Shown: positions 1-9,251, counted from the first letter of the stretch. The stretch is DNA of 64,000 bases from an uncultured Clostridia bacterium (GCA_947632045.1 CANRNQ010000002.1:62001-126000); one strand, 5' to 3'. The notes: generated by a model not told the origin, from the sequence alone. Translations and numbers: made by a program.

Positions 1-148
1 CACCCCTTACTTTTACGGCAGTCCTCGGCGTATAACGCTTTTTTAATTTCAAATCGCCGTATTCATGCCTTGCGCAAATTCCGCCGAGCAAAGAGGCTAT
101 AATGCCTGCTTAGCGGGTATATATACTAAAATATTCGGAGGATTCCGA

Positions 149-172
149 GGGAAACGAGTTTAATCGTTTCCC
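149..172. other. Hairpin downstream of the surface protein gene
   Basis: A perfect 9 bp inverted repeat (GGGAAACGA / TCGTTTCCC) with a 6-base loop lies beyond the 3' end of the minus-strand surface protein gene. A smaller one (CGGA/TCCG, 136-147) sits beside it. Neither is followed by a T tract on the minus strand, so a classic terminator is not supported. I recognise nothing else in bases 1-148. Confidence 0.4.
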
Positions 173-180
173 CCGAAAGG

Positions 181-392
181 CTTAGGAATATTAGGAAAAG
201 GCTTAATAAAAATCATATCCGCCCCTAAAGGGAGGATGCGGGAGAGCGAATGCCTAACTCTCCCGCTCTGTACTTAAGAATATTAGGAAAATGCTTAATA
301 AAATTCATATCCGCCCCTAAAGGGAGGATGCGCGGGAGAGCGAATGCCTCCGCTCCCCGCTTTATGCTTAGGAATATTAGGTAAAGGCTTAT
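181..392. repeat. Imperfect tandem direct repeats, about 93 bp unit, 2.3 copies
   Basis: Units begin at 181, 273 and 367 with CTTAGGAATATTAGG-like sequence and continue with a shared ATATCCGCCCCTAAAGGG core and a GGGAGAGCGAATGCCT block. Spacing is 92 and 94 bp. Each full unit also carries an inverted repeat (238-266: GCGGGAGAG/CTCTCCCGC; 332-360: a weaker version). The third, partial unit runs into the last codons of the surface protein gene, so the array may have arisen by duplication of that gene's 3' end. It is not a CRISPR: there is no short constant repeat with unique spacers. Confidence 0.75.
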
Positions 393-3274
393 TTAATATT
401 TTCGATATTCTGAGTATCTTTATATGTTATTTTTCTCTTCCTTTTAGAATAAATGTAATAGGTAACAGCCGCGCCGATTGCGAGAACAGCTCCCAAAATG
501 ATAATTCCCGTTATTCCGCTGCCGCCCGCAAGAGGCAGTGAGGGCCGCGCTATTTTTGTATCCGTAACCTTGATATTTATCTTGCAGTAGTATCCTACGC
601 TGCCGTCCAATGATATATCAGAGCCGGGCACGACCGTTATATCGGCGTCTTCTTCATTATCGCTGTCATATCTGTAAGGAAGGCTGAATACAATCGGCTC
701 CGAGAGAGTATATCCGGTCGGAGCCTCAACCTCGGTCAATCTAAATTCGCCGTGCAGGAGGCCGCCAAACGAAATAGCTCCGTCCTCGTCCGTCGTAAAG
801 ATATAACTAAAGTCATCCGAGTAATCATTGTCAAGCTGCTCCTTAGTGTACCACACAGGATTCTCCCCGCGATTTTCGTGCGCCGTGTCTGATACGGAGT
901 AATACACCGGGTACCACTGCGTGCCGGATTCATCCGTGTATTTGTATTCAAGCATGAATTTTACACCCTCGAGCGGCTCATCCGCCTCATTCACCTTTTG
1001 AACATTTACGGCATATTCCGGAGGCTCTTCTTCACCGATAGTGAAGCCCGCGTTCAAATATTGCTTTTTGAAATAACGATAATCATTTGTTGCATTAATC
1101 TTATCCTCAACGGTATTGGTGAATATATCCAAATTGCTCGGTATCTTTACGCTATTCTCAATAAAGACGCTGCCATCCGTACTAAAGACGCTGCCGTCCT
1201 CTTGTTTTGCAAGACCGCGTGTGCCTATCTCATTTTCGCCTTCGTGCTGCGTCTGGAGCAGGGTTTCGGATATTTTGAGCTCATCAAGTTTAACCTCTTG
1301 TCCGGTCGGAGTTCCGTCACTCTTATACACCGAAATTTCGCCGTCTTTTGGGGCGAGAAATACGATTCGGCAGTTTTCAAGATAAGGAATATTTTTAAAG
1401 ATATAAAATCCATTTTTATCGGTGTGTACATGACCAATGTCGGAATCTGTATATTCGCCATCTTTATCAGAGTCCGTATATATTGCGACCTCGACATTTT
1501 GAAGGCGCTCCTCAAAGCCGTCAAGCACGCCGTCGACGCTTTTATCATGCCAGGCGTAGCCGGAAATATCGCGGCCTACGACCGCCGTCAGAACCGAGTT
1601 GCTGTAATCGGCCTTATGCGTTGTTGTTGTTTCCTCGCCAGTTGCATCTACGCCGTCCACGGAGTAGAACGAATTGTTTACAAACTCATCGGAAATGTCG
1701 GTTTCATCAAGGTTGCACTTGAGCGTAAACTCTATGGAAAGCGTCTCGCCGACCGGCAGACCATTGGCGGTAAGAGCAATGGCCTTTACGTTCTCCGCGC
1801 CGATATTATAAGCTATTTTGTTGTTGTAGGTTTCATTTGTGCTGTTTTTGGGAACATCGGTCCATGATATTCCGGTATCGGTAATACGTCCATCCTTTCG
1901 CTCCAGCTTATCCGCCGCCGCAGGGTTGGGCGTTTTGTCATCGCCCTCCGTCAGGTAATCTCGGACTCTATCATCTGTTGTGTAATAAAGTCCGTATATC
2001 TGCGCGCCGCCCGGGTGGATGAGGGTTATGGATTCAAGCTCGAAGTCGTCGCTTATTTCTCCATTCGTTCTCGGATTGCCCGTGTTCAATTCATCGGCAA
2101 GACCGTCATCCTCGCGCTTGAGGCGCGTATCTTTGTTAAACGGGAGAACGTCAAAGAGAGTGAGGTTTACGCTGTCGGTACTTCTGTCGTTTACATAGCT
2201 GAGCGTGTATGTTATCTCCTTGTCGGAGGTAGTCATATACTCCAGATCCACGCTTTTTTGCAGTCCCGATGTAAGCGACCTTATAACGACCTCCTTTTCG
2301 TCCGTCAAATAACGTCCGTCCTTGAGCACCCACAGGAATCTTACGGCATACACTCCCACGTCGTCGCTTGTGAACTTGCTCTGACCCGACCATTTTTTGT
2401 AGTTTTGGGCATATTCGTCGGTTGCCTCCGGGTCGTTGTTCATGCCGATTTTTTTATAAACGACTTGATTGCTTGTCGAGTCTCTGTCCGCTTTAAATAT
2501 CTTAACTATCGTTTTTGCCACGTCGGTATCGGCTGCGATATCACTATTATATGTATTTCCTATAAGTATTTGGTTGACAAGCGAGTCGGGCTTTAATCCG
2601 GGGCCGTCTTCATCGGTATAGGATGCCGCCTGATTATAAACCGAGCTCATGGCAAAGTACCGTTCGGCTGTTCTTTGTGTAAAGTCCAGATCGTCCCTAA
2701 TCTCATTAGCGTCATAGGTCTGATACTTAGGGGCTGGACTTTTCTCTACTCCATCGGCATCTAAGTTTTTGTAGTTTTTGTAAATTCCGAGGCCTATAAC
2801 GTCGGTCACAAGGTATCCCGCTGTCTGAGCGAAATTGTAGTAGGGGAAATAGATATTTGATACATCATCTACAGTGGGATTCGATTTACTGCTAACAGAA
2901 ACGCTATCGCCGCTGTCGCCGCGTATTCTGACCGCGTTTTCCGCGCGCTGTTCCGCCTCTGCCGCGGAGGTATCGTCCGACTCAATAACATTTACCGTCG
3001 CGTCCACGCCCGCCTCGATATAGGCTGAGGGAATGAGCCTTATATGCCTTGAGCCGACTATGCTCTCGCCGGTCGTTTCCGGAGCGTCAGCCGGGAAGGG
3101 ATATTCCGCCGTATCGCCGGGCTTGTAGAGCTTATCATCTTTCGGGATATCCTCCTTAATAGAGGAATCCTTTTTAAGCTCATTTGTCAAGTCGTCAAGG
3201 GCTTTTTTCGCCGCGTCGTATCTGGTCAAGAGGTCGTCAGTCGCGCACCGTATCATAAACGCCCTTTCCGGCAA
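389..3274 (-). CDS. Surface protein, C-terminal part (SdrD-like and SpaA-like domains, LPXTG-type anchor)
   Basis: This is the 3' segment of a giant cell-wall protein. Residues about 340-520 look like a DUF11-type extracellular repeat. Residues about 566-745 resemble an SdrD B domain with Asp-rich calcium-type loops, and 753-905 resemble a SpaA/Cna-B prealbumin domain. It ends with a sortase signal: LPLAGG at 913-918, a hydrophobic helix (about 920-942) and the basic tail SKRKRK. There is no signal peptide, and the only start codon is a TTG inside the preceding reading frame with no good ribosome site. It is therefore probably not an independent gene but the continuation of the 3237-7124 frame after a +1 shift near 3240-3275. 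The sensible fusion joins GKGVYDTVR to TDDLLTRYDAAKK. Confidence 0.8.
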   Translation of the reverse strand: MPERAFMIRCATDDLLTRYDAAKKALDDLTNELKKDSSIKEDIPKDDKLYKPGDTAEYPFPADAPETTGESIVGSRHIRLIPSAYIEAGVDATVNVIESDDTSAAEAEQRAENAVRIRGDSGDSVSVSSKSNPTVDDVSNIYFPYYNFAQTAGYLVTDVIGLGIYKNYKNLDADGVEKSPAPKYQTYDANEIRDDLDFTQRTAERYFAMSSVYNQAASYTDEDGPGLKPDSLVNQILIGNTYNSDIAADTDVAKTIVKIFKADRDSTSNQVVYKKIGMNNDPEATDEYAQNYKKWSGQSKFTSDDVGVYAVRFLWVLKDGRYLTDEKEVVIRSLTSGLQKSVDLEYMTTSDKEITYTLSYVNDRSTDSVNLTLFDVLPFNKDTRLKREDDGLADELNTGNPRTNGEISDDFELESITLIHPGGAQIYGLYYTTDDRVRDYLTEGDDKTPNPAAADKLERKDGRITDTGISWTDVPKNSTNETYNNKIAYNIGAENVKAIALTANGLPVGETLSIEFTLKCNLDETDISDEFVNNSFYSVDGVDATGEETTTTHKADYSNSVLTAVVGRDISGYAWHDKSVDGVLDGFEERLQNVEVAIYTDSDKDGEYTDSDIGHVHTDKNGFYIFKNIPYLENCRIVFLAPKDGEISVYKSDGTPTGQEVKLDELKISETLLQTQHEGENEIGTRGLAKQEDGSVFSTDGSVFIENSVKIPSNLDIFTNTVEDKINATNDYRYFKKQYLNAGFTIGEEEPPEYAVNVQKVNEADEPLEGVKFMLEYKYTDESGTQWYPVYYSVSDTAHENRGENPVWYTKEQLDNDYSDDFSYIFTTDEDGAISFGGLLHGEFRLTEVEAPTGYTLSEPIVFSLPYRYDSDNEEDADITVVPGSDISLDGSVGYYCKINIKVTDTKIARPSLPLAGGSGITGIIILGAVLAIGAAVTYYIYSKRKRKITYKDTQNIENIK

Positions 3275-6200
3275 CCTTTGCCGAGGCGTATGTCAGGTCT
3301 GAGTCGCCGTAAATTACCCATTCAAACCTTGTAGCGTCCTGCTCCACCACATCAGCGCCTCTGAGCTCCGGTATGAAGCTCATAAAACCGTCTGTCAGGT
3401 TCAGGTAAACCGTTACGCTGCTGCCGCTTGTGGGGCCGGTCTTCTTAATATTCAAGGTCATATTCGCACCGTTCAGTCCGCCGTCGCCGTAGCTGATGCC
3501 GGTGTCCCAGTCTCCGTTAGCGGCAACCTTAAAGGCGAACACCTTTTCTGTTCCGACGCTCATCTCCTTGAGGGAGTTTTTAAACGGCTCCTTCGTTTCC
3601 CAGTAAAATATCTCGTCGTTTTCTGTATCGTTTCTCGCGTCGTCCTTGGATATCTTATCCTTAACACTTCTGGAGGCGGCGGTTAATTTCGTCATCTTGC
3701 CCGCCTCCGCGGCTAACTTCTCGGTTTCCTCCTCAGAGCCCCAGTTATAGCCCGTGAAGTCGGTATCGCCGAGCACGGACCAGAAGTCTATTTTAACTTC
3801 GTCTAAGACGGTCGCCGGTCTCGTCTTGCCGTCGAGGTGCTCATAGGAGTCCGTGGTTTCGTTTTTGCTTATATCGTTGCCGTCGCTGTCAAGAGCGCGA
3901 TATGTGGTTTCGCCGGTCAAATCGTCATATTCGACGCGGATATCGACCGGTGAATCGCCGTTTACTCTGAACGCTATGTTATTGCCGGAATCTATACCCT
4001 TTTCTATTACCTTAAAGGCGTAGTTATTGCCCGGCTGCACGTTTTCAATAACGTAATAATAGCGGCTTTTAGTCTGGTCGTATTTCATAACGGGCTCATC
4101 CTTGTTCCACTCAAGGTTCATGAGGTTTTCGGTACCCGTTACAACATATTCCTTTCTGGAGATTGCGTCATCGGGCTCCGTGACAACCGTGATTATGCCC
4201 GCCGCCTCGTCGAATTTTATGCTGACCTTTGCCTCCTTAGACAGGGTGAACTCGTAGTTTTTATTCGGGTCCCTGTTGTCGCCGAAGGAGATAGACTCCC
4301 AGTTGCCGCCCGAGGCTATCTTAAATGAATACGAGCCCGGCTCCAATTTTTCAAACGTCTTTATAAAATATCTATTCTCCGCGCTTCCTACAATAGACGT
4401 ATCTTCGATCATTATGATAGTATCCAATTCTTCTTCGCTAAGAGGATTAGTGGTACCATGCTCATACAGGTAATCGAAGCCGGTCAGATTAAAGGAGCCA
4501 GCGACATAGTAATTTTCAGAAAAAGCGTGCTGCGGAATTTGATCTTTCGTTTGAAAATAATTTGTTGTAACATAGGTTTCCTGCGTTTCCGGGTTATAGT
4601 GGAAGGTAACCTCTTGACTGGGTATATCCGATCCAGCCGGTGGCGTTTCCAGATAGAAATACTTGTTTAATCCGGCGTCCACCGCGTCGATTATAACCTT
4701 ATAGCCGAATGATTTGTTAAAGTTAGCATTACTTACGGTAAAGGTCTTTTCAAACCAACCGTCGCCGTCCTCATCGGTCATTCTTCCCTCTTCCGCCGCT
4801 TCTTTCTCCTTGCCGTCCTCAAGCCAGTTAAAGCCCGTTATAGCCTTTGGCGCAATGACGGAGATACCCTTGAAGTCTATCTTTTTCTCCTCGGTAACAA
4901 CGTCCGTCAGCGCCTCCGGCGGGTTTGCCGTGACCTTGGTCAGGTGCTTGTCGTCGTCCGTAAAGGTGAAGGTGACCTTGGCACTCTCATTCAGAGTGAA
5001 GCTCATATTTGTGCCGTTTACCGCGCCGCCTACGCCGTAATTGTCAACGCCCCAATCCTTATCCGCGATCTTAAATGTATATGGGATTATATCGCCGTCT
5101 TCGTTTTTGTTAGGGTCAAGGTCAAGGGTGAGGGTGTAATCTCTGTCGCTCGTATATTGGAGCTTATAGGCATTACCAAAGCCCCAGTCGTTCATATCGC
5201 CGCGCACATATATGGCGTTGCTGTCGTCACGCGGGGTGTACGTTTCCATCACTCCACGCGCAAGGTCTTGCGTACTTTTCGGCTCCGTGGCTGATGAGCT
5301 CTCATAAGTGACGCACTCAACATAGAAATCGTTTGAGCGCAGCTCGCCGTAATGGAATTTTATCAGGTATCTTTCGTCGCTGCTTGCAACATTGATCTTT
5401 ATTCTCTGGGTGTCGTTATACTGTCCCTTTCCGTAGGTGTTTGACTCCGAGGAATTTACGCCCTCCTTTATTTTAAACTCATACGTTCCCGGGTCAACGT
5501 TGGTAAATTCCTTTCGCCACTCCGCTATGGCTCCCTTTAACGCGAGAATATCAAACTCGCTCTCGTATTCCCCGCCGTCGCTCGTCGTCCATACCTTTTT
5601 AGTAACGTCGTATACGGCGAATGCGTCTGCAATACTTTCGCTGTCGAGCTTATCCTTTGCGAAAAGCCCCACCTTGGCAGCCTCCGAGAAGTGGTGGTTT
5701 TTGTCGTCCTCGCTTATCAATTTGCCGTCGGAGTTAAAATATTTCGCCTGAGCAACAATTTTTCCGTTATACTTAATTTCCAAATCAGGGTCATTCTCTG
5801 TTTCTTCGTCATAGAGGACATAATACTTTGTCATTCTGTTGGCGAAATCGGCTGTCCACGAGCTTGAGTCGTCGGCGGTCGCACCGGTTTTTACGTCCAT
5901 TATATATTCCCAGTTGTCGAGTATTGCGGTTGAGGTTGAGGCCTGGGAGGTGCGGTAAGCCCAAAGCACGGGGGCCATCTGCGCCGCATAGACATTTTCC
6001 TCATTAAACGTCACATTGCCGTCTGAATCCGTGGTATTTGCAAGCGACATAACGGGCTTTGAGTAGTCTGAGGGATAAATGTAGCTTTTGCTGCCCGCAG
6101 ACTCGGGGGTTAATTCTGATAATTCTTTCTGTCCTGAATCCTTAATAAAGAACGGGGAAGCCTGAACTTCCTTGGTAATATCAGCCTTCTCTGTTTCGCT

Positions 6201-7124
6201 CAGGTAAGAATGCTTTAGGTCGGAGAACATATAGCACTGAAGCTGGGGATAATACTCCTTTTCGTAATTCCATACTTCGGTAGTCCAATTTTCATTATCT
6301 TTATCGGTAAAATCCGTAAGGCCGAGCTTTTTGTTCTCCTCGTCGGTAACGTCGGTAGTGGACTGAGTATAAAGTCCCGTAACGCCTTTAAGATTAAATG
6401 CTTCTTCCGGTCTATCTTTAAATGCCTCAGACGCCTTTTGAGGATCACCAGTTCCGTTCTTCTTATAGTCATCAACATCAGCCGAAGCTAAGCCGACCGC
6501 CATCTCGCGCATTGCGGTAGTCTGCATATCGTAGTAGCAATTATAAAAGTTGCCATATTTTTTTGATGTAAAATTTTTATTAGCAGTTCTTTTGCCGCGT
6601 GCCGTCTCATCATATACATCAAGCCCAACCGCACCGGCAAAGCCGCCTGTGGGATAATAATTGAGCTCATCGTCATTCAATATCGCGTAATTTTTATTAT
6701 CTTCATCATTAAAAAACTTATCCTCCTGCTTCAGCGCTTCGGTCTTGTCGGTTATTGTTAAAACGTTTCCAACCTCGCCGGCAGCGTAGCAATTTATGAA
6801 AAACGAGCCGTAGCCGTATTCTTTCTCACCGTTGACATCAACACAGGCGCCGTCAGGGGTATAACCATCACCAATATCATTGACGCCATAGCCCATGCTG
6901 TAATTGTCGCAAAGTCCAATAAAGCCGCCGCAGTATTTGCCCGCGTAATCCATGCCGACCATTGACGTTGAGTAGCAGTTTTTATAAACCACTGCGGACA
7001 TATGTATCTGATTCACGGTGTTCTTATGATTCTCACAATCCATTTCCTCCTTTTGCATCGCGATTTTTATCCGCGTCATGGAAGATATAGGTGACGATCT
7101 CACGGGGACATTTATCGTCGTCAT
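3237..7124 (-). CDS. Surface protein, central part (GLUG-like region and repeated beta-sandwich modules)
   Basis: Central segment of the same protein. Residues about 45-130 carry GLUG-like repeats (KNCYSTSMVG, INCYAAGEVGN). From about 540 to 1252 there are about six related modules with the pattern 'YxFKIA..G.W..S.GDxxxxN..FTL....VTFTFD..', resembling X25/SusE-type carbohydrate-binding or pullulanase accessory modules: roughly 540-600, 635-735, 750-855, 870-985, 992-1078 and 1110-1252. The first 25 or so residues look like out-of-frame nonsense, and there is no secretion signal or anchor. Both are supplied by the neighbouring frames (7033-7527 and 389-3274), so this is most likely one gene of about 2,380 codons broken by two frameshifts. 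The ligand is unknown; glycan binding is an inference from the module pattern. Confidence 0.75.
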   Translation of the reverse strand: MTTINVPVRSSPISSMTRIKIAMQKEEMDCENHKNTVNQIHMSAVVYKNCYSTSMVGMDYAGKYCGGFIGLCDNYSMGYGVNDIGDGYTPDGACVDVNGEKEYGYGSFFINCYAAGEVGNVLTITDKTEALKQEDKFFNDEDNKNYAILNDDELNYYPTGGFAGAVGLDVYDETARGKRTANKNFTSKKYGNFYNCYYDMQTTAMREMAVGLASADVDDYKKNGTGDPQKASEAFKDRPEEAFNLKGVTGLYTQSTTDVTDEENKKLGLTDFTDKDNENWTTEVWNYEKEYYPQLQCYMFSDLKHSYLSETEKADITKEVQASPFFIKDSGQKELSELTPESAGSKSYIYPSDYSKPVMSLANTTDSDGNVTFNEENVYAAQMAPVLWAYRTSQASTSTAILDNWEYIMDVKTGATADDSSSWTADFANRMTKYYVLYDEETENDPDLEIKYNGKIVAQAKYFNSDGKLISEDDKNHHFSEAAKVGLFAKDKLDSESIADAFAVYDVTKKVWTTSDGGEYESEFDILALKGAIAEWRKEFTNVDPGTYEFKIKEGVNSSESNTYGKGQYNDTQRIKINVASSDERYLIKFHYGELRSNDFYVECVTYESSSATEPKSTQDLARGVMETYTPRDDSNAIYVRGDMNDWGFGNAYKLQYTSDRDYTLTLDLDPNKNEDGDIIPYTFKIADKDWGVDNYGVGGAVNGTNMSFTLNESAKVTFTFTDDDKHLTKVTANPPEALTDVVTEEKKIDFKGISVIAPKAITGFNWLEDGKEKEAAEEGRMTDEDGDGWFEKTFTVSNANFNKSFGYKVIIDAVDAGLNKYFYLETPPAGSDIPSQEVTFHYNPETQETYVTTNYFQTKDQIPQHAFSENYYVAGSFNLTGFDYLYEHGTTNPLSEEELDTIIMIEDTSIVGSAENRYFIKTFEKLEPGSYSFKIASGGNWESISFGDNRDPNKNYEFTLSKEAKVSIKFDEAAGIITVVTEPDDAISRKEYVVTGTENLMNLEWNKDEPVMKYDQTKSRYYYVIENVQPGNNYAFKVIEKGIDSGNNIAFRVNGDSPVDIRVEYDDLTGETTYRALDSDGNDISKNETTDSYEHLDGKTRPATVLDEVKIDFWSVLGDTDFTGYNWGSEEETEKLAAEAGKMTKLTAASRSVKDKISKDDARNDTENDEIFYWETKEPFKNSLKEMSVGTEKVFAFKVAANGDWDTGISYGDGGLNGANMTLNIKKTGPTSGSSVTVYLNLTDGFMSFIPELRGADVVEQDATRFEWVIYGDSDLTYASAKVAGKGVYDTVRD

Positions 7125-7527
7125 GGGGATCGCCGTTGTAAATTTCGTCAGGCGTAATTCCCAGCGAGGATGTGTCCGTCCAGTTGAAGTAAGGATTGCC
7201 GGACTTTACTTTTTTATTCATAAGCTGATCCGGCTCAAGCGGCTCGGTGGCTTTATCGTCGATACCCTCAAACACAACCTTCTGAATGTTGAGCCAGCGC
7301 GCATCCGAGAAATCAGACACGCTTTTATACTTGGTCTGACTTTCGGCCTCATTTGTCGCAGGCTCCTCGGCCTCCGCGTACATATTAAAGCCGTTTATGG
7401 TGACGACCGAAAAAGCGGTCAGAAACAACAAGGTTACGGCAACAGCCGACCTAAAGCCCGAGTTGAGCCGAGGCGCGAGCGACCTCGCCTTTGATGATAA
7501 AAAATCGCGCAATGCTCCCGTTTTCAT
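7033..7527 (-). CDS. Surface protein, N-terminal part with signal peptide
   Basis: The ATG at 7527 has a good ribosome site (AGGGAGG). The first 55 residues form a long signal peptide: a basic N-region, a hydrophobic core (AVAVTLLFLTAFSVV) and an Ala-rich cleavage region. The frame stops after 164 residues, within sequence that reads naturally into the next frame: HDADKNRDAKGG followed, one base over, by ENHKNTVNQIH. The shift site is A- and G-rich (AAAAGGAGGAAATGG). Alternatives are a real decay mutation, a sequencing or assembly error, or recoding. Because secretion signal and wall anchor sit at opposite ends of the three frames, I favour a single ancestral gene. Confidence 0.8.
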   Translation of the reverse strand: MKTGALRDFLSSKARSLAPRLNSGFRSAVAVTLLFLTAFSVVTINGFNMYAEAEEPATNEAESQTKYKSVSDFSDARWLNIQKVVFEGIDDKATEPLEPDQLMNKKVKSGNPYFNWTDTSSLGITPDEIYNGDPHDDDKCPREIVTYIFHDADKNRDAKGGNGL

Positions 7528-7752
7528 TTTTAAGCCTCCCTATACACAAAAGCCCATCACAAATGTGTGCAGTCCATACCCTGCCAGCCGACCGGCGGGA
7601 TGCGCCGGTAAACAGGCAAATTTTTTTATCGTGAAATTATGAATTTCACGGCATCATTTACTATACTATAAAATATATTATAACACAAATGTAATTTATC
7701 TCAGCATTATCCAAATGCCCGAAAATTTCGCTTTTTATCAAGCTTTCCGAAA
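7528..7752 (-). promoter_or_regulatory. Upstream region of the surface protein gene with a TATAAT-like box
   Basis: A minus-strand TATAAT lies at 7677-7682, about 150 bp before the start codon; no convincing -35 box is visible. The long leader holds two inverted repeats: 7631-7649 (GTGAAATT/AATTTCAC, 3-base loop) and a GC-rich one around 7593-7609 (CCGGCG/CGCCGG). A structured leader is possible. I compared it with cyclic-di-GMP and cobalamin riboswitch cores from memory and saw no match. Confidence 0.35.
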
Positions 7753-7782
7753 AAATCCCGCCCCGACGATGGGGCGGGATTT
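7753..7782 (-). terminator. Rho-independent terminator, probably bidirectional
   Basis: A 12 bp stem (AAATCCCGCCCC / GGGGCGGGATTT, 6-base loop) is flanked by A- and T-rich tracts on both sides, so it can act on either strand. It lies 3' of the minus-strand permease gene, beyond repeat element A. Confidence 0.8.
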
Positions 7783-7810
7783 AATATTTTTTATTTTGCG
7801 CTCACCTGAG

Positions 7811-8011
7811 CTTGGTGCGGGCGCGCAGCGCAAGCGCTGCGCGCGGGGCGGCGACCGGCGCGGCCGCAAGGCCGCGCGGAAAACGCGGCGGGGCACGGGA
7901 GCTTGTCCGAGTTGAGATATGCTGCGCCGCGTTTTCGCCCATTTCCGCCGCAGGCGGAAATGGGCCGGTCGCCGCCCCGGCGGGCGCCTGCGGCGCCCGC
8001 CTCGCACCGAC
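7811..8011 (+). repeat. GC-rich cloverleaf repeat, copy A
   Basis: Outer stem 7844-7858 / 7965-7979 (15 bp, perfect). It encloses three hairpins: GCGCGGCC-GCAA-GGCCGCGC (7858-7877); GAAAACGCGGCG/CGCCGCGTTTTC (7879-7890/7925-7936) with a 34-base loop; and GCCCATTTCCGCC/GGCGGAAATGGGC (7937-7965). This copy also has two extra flanking hairpins (7821-7844 and 7979-8001) and an outermost GGTGCG/CGCACC pairing, which the other copies lack. Related to copies at 12739, 18717 and 47038. No coding potential is supported. Confidence 0.85.
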
Positions 8012-8022
8012 TTTATTCTAAT

Positions 8023-9144
8023 TTATGACATAAACAGCCGCAAGCAGAGATTTAAAACCAAAAATACAACGTTCACCACGGTGAATACAAGCAGATACCT
8101 CGGCATACTCACCCTCTCCTTTTGAACGTATTTAAACGAGATAAGGCTCGCCATCGAGGCGATAAACGTGCCGAGCCCTCCGAGATTAACGCCGATGAGC
8201 AGAGCGGAGGCGTTGTCCGTAAAGCCCGAGAGCAAAACAGCGGCGGGTACGTTCGATATTATCTGGCTCGCGGCTACTCCGACCAAGACCTCGCCGCCGT
8301 CAACCAAGCCGCGCAGAAGCTCGCTTATCCACGGCACAGCGCCGAGATTTCCTATAAAGATGAATAAAAACACAAAGGTGAGCAGGAGGCTGTAATCCAC
8401 GCGGAGCAGGGTTTTCCTGTCGAATATCAGGACAGCGGCGGCAACAAGCGCCAAAAGCACGAGAAAATTAAGCACCCTGAAAACGCTGAGCAGAGCCGCG
8501 CAAAACAAAACGGCGTACAATATCAGCAGTCCCCTGTTTATACTGCCGAGCTCCGCGCTTTTCGATTCGAGCGAAGCGCCGACGGCGACTTTTTCCCTGC
8601 CCGCTAAAGCCGAAGATGCAACGAGCAGAGCAAGGGAGAGCGCGGCGTAGGGAGCTATCGTCATAAAAAAATCAGTCGGCTCCATTTTATAAGCCGAGAA
8701 CAGATAAAGATTTTGCGGATTGCCTATCGGTGTGAGCATACTGCCGAGATTTGCGGCGACTGTTTCAAGCGTCACTATGTATATCAGCTTGTCCCGCCTG
8801 CCCGCCATTTTGAGCGCCACTATTGAAAACGGCACAAAGGTTATGAGAGCCACGTCGTTTGTGATTATCATAGAGCTGAAAAAGCACAGCAGTACGAGAG
8901 TCAGCGTTAGTCCGAACACGGTATCCACTCCGCGAAGGAGCTTTTCCGCAAAAATTTTAAACACGCCGAGCCTGTTCAGCCCCGCCATTATCGCCATAAG
9001 GCAAAACAGCAGGCTGAGGGTGCGAAAATCTATATATTCAAGGTAGCTCGCGCTCGGCGGCACGAAAAACGCCGAAGCCGCCGCGAGCAGGGCAGAAAGC
9101 AGCAGCACCGCTTCCTTTTTTATAAATTCAACCGTTCTTTTCAT
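8023..9144 (-). CDS. SLC13/ArsB/NhaD-type anion permease
   Basis: An integral membrane transporter of the ion-transporter superfamily that includes ArsB, NhaD and SLC13/CitMHS proteins. It has about ten hydrophobic segments and the hallmark motifs TNDVALITFVPFSIV and TPIGNPQNL; the second half has the pseudo-repeat SQIISNVPAAVLLSGFT. It probably moves an anion (arsenite, sulfate or dicarboxylate) or Na+, but the substrate cannot be told from sequence. I chose ATG 9144 over an upstream in-frame start at 9177 because GGAG sits 8 bases before it. It appears to be a single gene, separated by hairpins on both sides. Confidence 0.85.
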   Translation of the reverse strand: MKRTVEFIKKEAVLLLSALLAAASAFFVPPSASYLEYIDFRTLSLLFCLMAIMAGLNRLGVFKIFAEKLLRGVDTVFGLTLTLVLLCFFSSMIITNDVALITFVPFSIVALKMAGRRDKLIYIVTLETVAANLGSMLTPIGNPQNLYLFSAYKMEPTDFFMTIAPYAALSLALLVASSALAGREKVAVGASLESKSAELGSINRGLLILYAVLFCAALLSVFRVLNFLVLLALVAAAVLIFDRKTLLRVDYSLLLTFVFLFIFIGNLGAVPWISELLRGLVDGGEVLVGVAASQIISNVPAAVLLSGFTDNASALLIGVNLGGLGTFIASMASLISFKYVQKERVSMPRYLLVFTVVNVVFLVLNLCLRLFMS

Positions 9145-9251
9145 ATTTTTATCTCCAAAAAAATTTAACCGCGCCAAAGCCGCCGAAAATCATATCCTGC
9201 GGCGCGGCGCGGCTGTTAGGCCAGTCAAGAAAGCCGTTTTTGACGAGCAAA

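Noticed and set aside
181-392. CRISPR-like array
   Set aside because: Units are about 93 bp, imperfect throughout and only 2.3 copies; no short repeat/unique spacer pattern and no cas genes.
998-1867. Plus-strand open frame opposite the surface protein
   Set aside because: Shadow of the real minus-strand frame; hydrophobic by chance and lacks a ribosome site.
7540-7650. Riboswitch (c-di-GMP or cobalamin) in the surface protein leader
   Set aside because: Two hairpins exist but no conserved core sequence could be matched.
7811-8011. tRNA or rRNA fragment explaining the cloverleaf shape
   Set aside because: Stem lengths, loops and conserved tRNA bases do not fit, and the element is about twice tRNA size.
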